Shown: positions 56,826 through 64,000 of the stretch, piece after piece | How the letters are laid out: every line of letters begins with the position of its first letter | How positions within the stretch are numbered: the stretch's first letter is position 1 | DNA from: Paraescarpia echinospica | Taxonomy: Eukaryota > Annelida > Polychaeta > Sabellida > Siboglinidae | Direction: 5' to 3' | DNA: 64,000 nt | Assembly: GCA_020002185.1 (NCBI GenBank) | Contig: CM034531.1 | Coordinates: 81,859,360-81,923,359, forward strand | Notes under the pieces: generated by a model | The model's database searches: none | Told to the model about the DNA's origin: nothing | Seen by the model: only the letters and a program-made list of their open reading frames with translations | Translations under genes and position numbers: made by a program

Positions 56826-57128
56826 CGGTTGTCGTGCAATCTGACAAGTTAGGCAGCTTCAAATCTGTCATTGATTGTGACCGTACATGAATGTTTTCGG
56901 GAAGGTGCAGCGGAAGACAGAGGTCGGCATAATCACTGGTTTGTACGATTGTGTCCTTACAAAAGTGCATTTAAGTGAACGACCGTGCCGTGATCAACCA
57001 TGCGATACCGGTTCCTGGCGACAAGCGAGGAAACAAAGCCCTTGTTAATTCGTCTCGCAGTCGGCTCGTCACGCTTGACGACGTAAGCAACCAACACCAA
57101 TCAACACCGATCAACACATCACAACAAC

Positions 57129-57817
57129 ATGTCGAAGCAAGCCGGGGCAAAATCAGAGATGGTCGAAATTAGGAAATCCCTCGAGTTCCTGTGATCATCC
57201 TTTGAGGAAATAAAAAAAATCGAACAAAGACACTGAAAACCGAATCGCTGACCGCATGACGATCACCAAGTCAAAAGATGAACGGATACAGAAACTGGAG
57301 ACGAAACTCAACGATCTTGAGCAGAATTCAAAAAAGAAAAACATAATCATCAGTGGTCTTAAGTTATGCTTCTGCCGCCGCCTCACCGGCACGTAAACAA
57401 AACACGCGCAGCACTTCGTCGACCGACACGGATGAGCTCGAAAATAGCAGCATATTAGCAAATTTGTTGGGTTTGCAAAACCAAACTAGATGTCGTCATA
57501 CAATCGTATGACGTCACAGCGATTCACGAACTACAAGCTCGGCTAGACGGCAAGCGGCCCGTCATCGTGCAGCAGCATTCGGCAAGCAGAAAGCAGAGTT
57601 GATGAGGAAACGTCGTGCCCCGAAAGGTACAGACATTTTTCTGAAAGATCATCTGACTGCACAAAACGCAGATATATTTCGTGAAGCCAGACGCCTCAAA
57701 CGGGAGCAGTGCGCGGGCAGTGCGTGGACGATGAACTGCTCAGTGTTTGTAAAAGTACGTGACAAGAAGGACCAGATCAGATGCCTTGTTGGTCTTGCTA
57801 AGTACAAACACCAGTGA
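57129..57817 (+). pseudogene. LINE ORF1 (coiled-coil RNA-binding type), broken
   Basis: An ATG at 57129 begins MSKQAGAKSEMVEIRKSLEF, then a stop. A coiled-coil stretch (DERIQKLETKLNDLEQNSKK) and KNIIISGLK follow in the next frame (about 57230-57360). The C-terminal part is at 57599-57817 (KGTDIFLKDHLTAQNADIF, REARRLKREQ). This layout matches LINE ORF1 proteins that coat element RNA. Confidence 0.65.
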
Positions 57818-59887
57818 TTACCAGTGAGGACATGGTGTGTGAACTACACTTTACGTTATGTTTCTTTGTAATGACAAAGCCCTCAAAGATTAGTGAGTAA
57901 CGAATTATATGTGTTTTTCTTTTCATAACGTGAACAATGATGCCAGTGCATTTAATCATTGTGTTAGTGCAAATTTTCATAGCATTAAAGTTTTTTGTTG
58001 ATATAATAGCAATATCAGAAACATGGGTAGAGGTAGACGTTACCACAGGATACGATTTACCACACTATCAAGTCTTTCACATAGCACGACACCACAAATA
58101 GGCGGAGGTGTCGCTATACATGTCAATAATAGATTTGACTGTACACTTGTTGACAGCAAATTTGTCAGTGTTAAAAATACTTTTTTGAATGTGTTACGGT
58201 GGAGTTGAAAATGAAAAAGATAAAAAATGTAATTGTTAGTTGCATGTATAGAACGCCAGGCGCCAATTTAAGCGCCTTCTGTGAACCATTCTTAGTGGTA
58301 TAAAAAGCAACAAGACTATGTTTATATGTGGTGATTTTAATATTGATAATATTGAAGCTCAACTCGTACAACTATACAAGGGTTTTCTTAGATCTAATGT
58401 ACAGTTATGGACTTTACCCTTTAATAACCAAACCGAATAGAATTATCGATATTACGGCTACATTTATTGATAATATTTTATGAATGAAATGCAGTTTCAA
58501 GTAAATAGTGGCCTGCTGATTAATGGTATCAGTGATCATCTACCAGTTTTTGCAATTTGCCGTTATTATATTGCATGCAGGTGTTCAAGTTCTTCTAAGT
58601 ATAGAAGAATGATAAACAACAATACAATTTGCAATTATAAAAATTGTGAAATCAACGTACATGGCTAAACATGACAGATGTTTACTTGGCATACAACAAT
58701 TTTATATGTGATTTTCAAGATCTAATAAACAAACATTGCCCTGTAAAACAAATTGTAAACACGGACAATCGTTATGCAAATAACCCATGGTTTACAAAAG
58801 GACTGAAAAATGCATGTAAAAAGAAAAAAACGTATCTACAAAATATCCCTGTCGTGACAGAGAGTAGCCGCAAAAACCCGATACAAAATAAACAAAAATA
58901 AACTTACCTCAATTTTGAGATCATCAACAAAGTTTACTATAGTAAATTATTACACGAACACTGACGTAATATTTCAGAAGCATGGAAAATTATATGAATT
59001 GTAATGGGAACAAATTAAAAACAATCCAACTACCCTAATCATTTAATTGTAGAAGGAGACAAGGTTGAAAACAAAAACAGAGATAGCTAAATCATTCAAC
59101 AAATTCTTTAAAACTATTGGACCTATTTTAGCGAAAAACATCATGTGCCACCTAAAGTATTTGTGTACAATTATTTAACTTGTAGAAACAAGAAAAGTAT
59201 GTTCCCGTCACCAGTTGACGAAAATGAAGTTATACGTGTCATAAGCAGTTGCAAAAGCAAAACGACTTCTGACTATGATGGCATCGATTTCAGACATGTT
59301 AAAAGTGTAATTGCTTCTATTATAATAACCAGTAACACATCTTTTCAAACTGGAGTTTTTCCTGAAAAGATGAAAGTTGCCAAGGTCATACCACTTTTTA
59401 AATCAGGAAGCAAAAGCGATATCAGTAACTATATGCATATTTACGTGCTTCCACAATTTTCGAAAAATTTATCATGGAAGATCATAATAATATTATGGAA
59501 GAATCTACACCATCCCCAGTATAGGGAAAACTAATCTCTTAATTACATACATTGATCGGGAATCTATGCAATTCCCAGAATACAGTGAGACAATAATATA
59601 TCACATATAATATATAATAGTCAGTTCACAGTAGGCTAGTCGGTTCTAACAGCAATATATGATATTGAATTGTCACTTCCCTACATACGGTCCACCGCGT
59701 AGTTGTACCGACCGTTTGCCGGAAGTGTCCTTCCCGCTGTCTGCCGCTCTGATCGCTGTCATGCGCTCGCCCGGTCACGTTGACCTGGCTGTCTCGCTTC
59801 GAGACGTCGCACCTCGTCTCGTCAGTCTGCAGATGACGCCCGTCCTCGCTACGCTTCGCTTGCCACGAATCTTCGATACGCGCACGA

Positions 59888-59941
59888 CACGTTGTCGCGC
59901 TTACATTTATCTGGGCGATAAATTTTATCCGGGTGATGTTT
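59888..59941 (+). repeat. Inverted repeat arm, left
   Basis: It pairs with 60311-60364 (core GCTTACATTTATC, GGGCG, TATCCGGGTGA). Confidence 0.75.
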
Positions 59942-60187
59942 ATGTGCATATTTAAGACATAATAGTTGGCACCAGTAGATCACGTAGTGATAAATAATAT
60001 CCAGTAGTTAAATATGTTTCGTTTGTTGCCGTAATACGAGCGTTATCGTTAGAGAGCATAATTATAATTTCCTGTTTCAGATTTGTGACCAAGTGTAAGT
60101 GTAAGTCACGTGACGTGTGCGTGGAGAGGAAACCGTTTTACGACAGAAATTGTTTATGTCTATGGGAAGCAAACATTTTATAATTGA

Positions 60188-60202
60188 TGTATATATATAG
60201 AC

Positions 60203-60243
<41 letters not shown>

Positions 60244-60245
60244 AA
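60188..60245. repeat. (TA)n simple repeat
   Basis: A nearly pure TATATA run with a few C interruptions. Confidence 0.95.
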
Positions 60246-60310
60246 CATACATAACGCCCGGATAAATGTAGCTGGTGCTAAATACATTCCCCTAGATACG
60301 CGCACGCGCA

Positions 60311-60364
60311 GAAACGTCACCCGGATATTATTTAACGCCCGGATAAATGTAAGCACGACAACGT
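60311..60364 (-). repeat. Inverted repeat arm, right
   Basis: This is the reverse complement of 59888-59941 with a few mismatches. Confidence 0.75.
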
Positions 60365-62226
60365 ATCTTCGCCACGCGCTCGCTATACGTATACGTCCGC
60401 GCCTTTCTCTATGCAGATTTGTCACTGGCCGTTCGCTCTCCTTCTCCGCTGTGTAAAGATCCCGGTCTGCACTCTTGCAGACGCCTCCACACATAACCGG
60501 ATTGAACCAATGAAATCAACAAGAATGCGATAATGAGCCATACCTAATTTATGCATCATGAAAACACCCCTACAACTTTAATAATGTACTCGTCCACGAC
60601 GATGCGAGTTAATTAAAGGCTAATTATAACCACGCTTCAGTCGACACACAACTTAATTAAAGGCCAATTAGTCTATAATTAATTACGCAACTTCTGCCTG
60701 ACTTTTCTATTTTAATAACATGACGAGACTAAATTCCCAGGAAATAGATTCTGAAAATACATAATTAGCAGATATGCTACAGTTTAATACATTTATAACT
60801 AAATTATGTGTGATATATTGAACCCTTGTCAGTATGGGTTTAGGAAAAAAGTCCACCACACATGCCCTTCATAAAGTTTTCGATACAGTAGACCACCAAC
60901 TACTATGTAAGAAACTGGAATTTTATGGTATCCGTGGTGTTGCTTATCAGTGGATAAGAAGTTACTTTTCAAATAGAACACAATACGTTAGCTACGATGG
61001 ACATATGTCTGAGCATTTACATATCGTGTCACAAAGTTCTATCTTAGGTCCGCAACTGTTTTCAATATATGTTAATGACATGTGTAATGTGTCGAAACTG
61101 TTGAAGTTTATCTTATGACACAAATCTTTTTCACTGTCAAAGCAAATTATTACTGAACATTTCTAAAAGTAATCAAATATTATTTGGGAGATACTACATA
61201 GAGAAAATATTACAATTATTATCAACAATAATGCTATACAGAGAGTTCAAGCTACTAAATTTCTAGGTGTCTTAATTGATGAATCATTAAACTGGAAGAA
61301 CAACATTAACGCGGTAAAATATAAGTTATCAAAAGAAGCATATGTAATGTACAAAGTTAGCCATTGTATAAACCAATCTAGCATTGTTCTATACGAACTT
61401 TGCATTATTCATTGTTCTTACCCCACTTGATGTATTGTTCTGAAATATGGGGAAACATCTACGTGACAAACGTACAATGTATTATATTGCTACAGAAAAG
61501 AGTGGTACGATTGATCCACGAAGCCAGACGATGTGATCACACAAATAACTTGTATTACAATTCTCGCATTTTAAAATAAAAAAATTTTGTTTAGCTGAAA
61601 ACTATTTTAGTTATGTTCGACACAAAATTATCATTATGTCTTACCAAATGACCTTCAACAGTTATTTGTAAAGAGCTCAACATCACACACCGTACGTAGA
61701 ACACATCAGTTTATGAGAGAAAATGTGCGTAGGGATATGAGGGCCCTGTCTCTACCTGTGTTCGGTGTAAAATTGTGGAACCAATTAAATCATCGCTGGC
61801 TAGTATAACTCCAAAACACAAATTTAAGCTTCAATACGTCGATATGCTGTTCAACAATATGTTATGTAAATTAACATAGAGGCATATCCCTGATGCAAGT
61901 ATACACAAGCGGATAACCATATTAATTAAGTTCATTTTTGACTGAATGTTTGTATATATACATTTTAGTGTGTATCGTGTGGTTAAAACTTCTCTTTTAG
62001 TATGGCCGTATACTGTGTAAAATGTTTTTGATGATTTTGGGGTAGACATTTAAAACTTCATATCTACTCCTTTTCAAACAATTGTCTTTCCTTTTTATTA
62101 CGTCCTTACGTATAAGTCACTTTGTATATTGTACGCATGACTTGATTTTGATTCATGACTTACCTTGACTTGATATGTTCTTTCTACATGTTTGAAATAA
62201 ATTGATCGATTGACACACATCAATCG

Positions 62227-62390
62227 AAACATTTGCAGACCATAACATCCTTCAAACAGACCTAAACAAACTAGCCGACTGGTCAGTCAAGTGGCAAATT
62301 AATTCAATATCCCAAAATGTCACCTTCTCAGAATTATCCATAAACGGAAACCAAGCCACTTCACCTACACCATCTCAAACAAACCAGCCG
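62227..62390 (+). pseudogene. LINE RT fragment (right half of the split element)
   Basis: It begins with the second AAACAT and reads FADHNILQTDLNKLADWSV then KWQINSIS, the block that follows the FADD box in LINE RTs. It joins in frame to 56590-56825 when the inserted LINE and one AAACAT are removed. Confidence 0.65.
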
Positions 62391-62785
62391 CGCTCCATCA
62401 CTACACTAGCCGCGCTCCTTCACTACACTAGCCGCGCTCCCTCACTACACTAGCCGCGCTCCCTCACTACACTACCAGAGCTCCCTCACTACACTAACAG
62501 AGCTCCCTAACTACACTAGCCGCACTCCCTCACTACACTAGCCGCACTCCCTCACTACACTAGCCGCGCTCTCTCACTACACTAGCCGCACTCCCTCCCA
62601 ACACTAGCCGCGCTCCCTCACTACACTAGCCGCACTCCCTCACTACACTAGCCGCGCTCTCTCACTACACTAGCCGCGCTCCCTCCCAACACTAGCCGCG
62701 CTCCCTCACTACACTAGCCGCACTCCCTCACTACACTAACAGAGCTCCCTCACCATACTAGCCGCGCTCCTCCACTATATATAAC
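62388..62785 (+). repeat. 22-bp minisatellite (CTAGCCGCGCTCCCTCACTACA)
   Basis: About 18 units; variants differ as CCGCGCT, CCGCACT and ACAGAGCT. It begins right at the end of the LINE fragment. Confidence 0.93.
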
Positions 62786-62789
62786 CGCG

Positions 62790-64000
62790 CTCCCGACATT
62801 TAAGACTTAAGATAAGCATAATTTTGCATCAGTATTATTCATAAAATACCTGTAGACTTATTAACAAACGATTATAGTTAAACGTGAATCAGTGAAAGTA
62901 TTTTAAACTACCTTAGCTTTCGTGAGCGATATTAGAAGGTTTGTTAATACGAAGTGGTTGCGTAGCCGAGCATGTAATTATACTGTACATTGCTTTGAGC
63001 ATTTGCTTTTGCAAATTACTATGGTTACAGGTGTAATAAAAGTATATTTTATTTATAATATATGCTTTATTCGCAGACTCCGCACAACTTACAAATGCAT
63101 TATTGCGTTCTATAGTTGTGATATTGACAATAGTTACATATGGCCAGTAAGTAAAATATTGCTGCTACTTGAACCATCAATAAAAAGAAAATTTAGAACT
63201 ACAACCGGCTTGTAAATCTATATGTCAAAAGTTCTAATACCAGGAACACTAAGCAAATTACTGTAAATAATCATGTCAGTAGCACTACAATATCTGTAAA
63301 ATCCTAACACCAGTTGGAACATATTGTTGTAAGAAACATCAAATTTTCTAATAGCATATATTTATGAAGACTCAATCATAAAGTAGTAAACAAAGTTTTC
63401 TTTATATCATTTGAACACATAAATGTTCTTATGATCATGTTGCGTCGTGCAAATGACTGGCGGCATTACCTAGATAATTATAGTGTATATTCAAAGTATA
63501 TGTTAGTAGACCTATTTTAGTAAGCAGTACGATAAGTAATGAGTCCGAGACAAAGGGGGAACTGAAACGCCACAACATGCACACGTATGCGTGTTGAGTG
63601 CTCGGACCTTTATCACTGACACTCGCGGTTCCGATGCTCGGCTTGCTGTTCCGCGTCCGTGCACATGAAAGAAGCCACAATAGGCGCATGCGCGTTTAGT
63701 GCTGGCACACACGGTTCCGATGCTCAGCTACGTAACAACGTCCTAAATCATAGTGTTACACCCATTCGCTAGGGAACACATAGCGTATGTCTAGCGTAGG
63801 ATAGTTGCGCATGGGCACTATAGGTGATAGGTCAGTCTAATTCAGAGTGTTGTTTACATTATTGAATAGATGAGAATAAGTGATTTGGAGTATATAGACT
63901 ACACACAAAGAAGTATTTGCCAAATATCGTAATAACTTAGTTTCAATTTGACCCATGAAGCATGCTAACTGGTTCAACGTATACATACACGCAAGTGTTA
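62790..64000. other. Window end, nothing recognised
   Basis: Mostly AT-rich. A GC-richer patch at 63560-63730 contains two partial copies of a CACxCGGTTCCGATGCTC motif (about 63625 and 63707). No gene is supported. Confidence 0.4.

Larger units (their letters stand above)
59520..60815. mobile_element. Insertion with internal inverted repeats (MITE-like)
   Basis: It interrupts the ORF2 frame. Arms 59888-59941 and 60311-60364 are inverted copies with about 90% identity; a partial third copy lies at 60255-60275. No coding potential was recognised. Outer limits are approximate. Confidence 0.5.
57960..61800 (+). pseudogene. LINE ORF2, broken and interrupted
   Basis: Endonuclease pieces occur at 58005-58480 (AISETW, GGGVAIHVNN, FICGDFN); linker at 58671-58901 (NPWFTKGLKNACKKKKTYL); RT start at 59145-59470 (FQTGVFPEKMKVAKVIPLF, KSGSKSDISNY). 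After the insertion come CQYGFRKKSTTHAL and FDTVDHQLLCKKLEFYGIR (60818-61118), then the RT tail (TKFLGVLIDESLNWKNNIN). The FADD box has been lost to a deletion near 61115. Confidence 0.78.
56826..62226 (+). mobile_element. LINE with ORF1 and ORF2, inserted in another LINE
   Basis: It is flanked by AAACAT on both sides (56820-56825; 62227-62232). ORF1 remnants lie at 57129-57817 and ORF2 remnants at 57960-61800. The 3' end (GAAATAAATTGATCGATTGA, about 62195-62214) has an ATTG-type tail. It is probably full length apart from an insertion of about 1.3 kb at 59.5-60.8 kb. Many frameshifts are present. It appears to be the same family as the minus-strand copy at 40.3-43.7 kb. Confidence 0.75.

Overview
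The window is animal (metazoan) nuclear DNA dominated by transposable elements and tandem repeats, with parts of two host genes. Several features point to a cephalochordate (amphioxus) or a similar invertebrate: spliced genes whose introns carry minisatellites phased on exon edges (a class I recall being named 'mirage' minisatellites in amphioxus), a NACHT-LRR immune gene, metazoan Ty3/Gypsy elements, pogo-like transposons and several LINE families. The species assignment is an inference.

Layout. At 0.19-4.7 kb lies a minus-strand Ty3/Gypsy element with two LTRs and a polyprotein broken by in-frame stops. A Tc1/mariner-like transposase tail is at 4.9-5.1 kb. At 5.8-8.0 kb there is a decayed minus-strand copy of a recurrent but functionally unassigned ORF family. 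At 8.4-9.6 kb there is a second Gypsy remnant (Gag plus protease), and at 10.4-10.9 kb a LINE endonuclease remnant. At 11.1-16.3 kb a structurally complete Gypsy-like element has LTRs and a 5-bp GTAAC target duplication, but its pol has lost the reverse transcriptase active site. At 16.6-19.6 kb a pogo/Tigger-like DNA transposon has clear terminal inverted repeats and a 505-aa transposase. At 19.6-24 kb there are LINE and pogo-like remnants.

Host gene 1 (28.46-36.61 kb, plus strand) is the 3' half of PCID2, the PCI-domain subunit of the TREX-2 mRNA-export complex. Seven exons splice in frame, and one intron is GC-AG. Its introns and 3' end contain four different minisatellites that touch or include splice sites or the stop codon. 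One array was split by a 1.54-kb solo-LTR-like insertion. The 5' exons of the gene were not found in this window. Downstream are two more short arrays and a tRNA-derived SINE, then a minus-strand LINE (40.3-43.7 kb).

Host gene 2 (44.28 to beyond 51.80 kb, plus strand) looks like an NLR-type innate-immune gene: a candidate HEPN-like exon, a large NACHT ATPase exon and a leucine-rich-repeat exon. The interval between the HEPN-like and NACHT exons holds a 4.4-kb composite minisatellite arranged as a large imperfect inverted repeat.

From 52 kb to the end the sequence is nested retroelements. An L2/CR1-like LINE is interrupted by a second LINE with an uninterrupted 619-aa reverse transcriptase ORF. 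A third LINE (56.8-62.2 kb) is inserted in a fourth and is itself interrupted by an inverted-repeat element. A 22-bp minisatellite follows, and then about 1.2 kb in which nothing was recognised.
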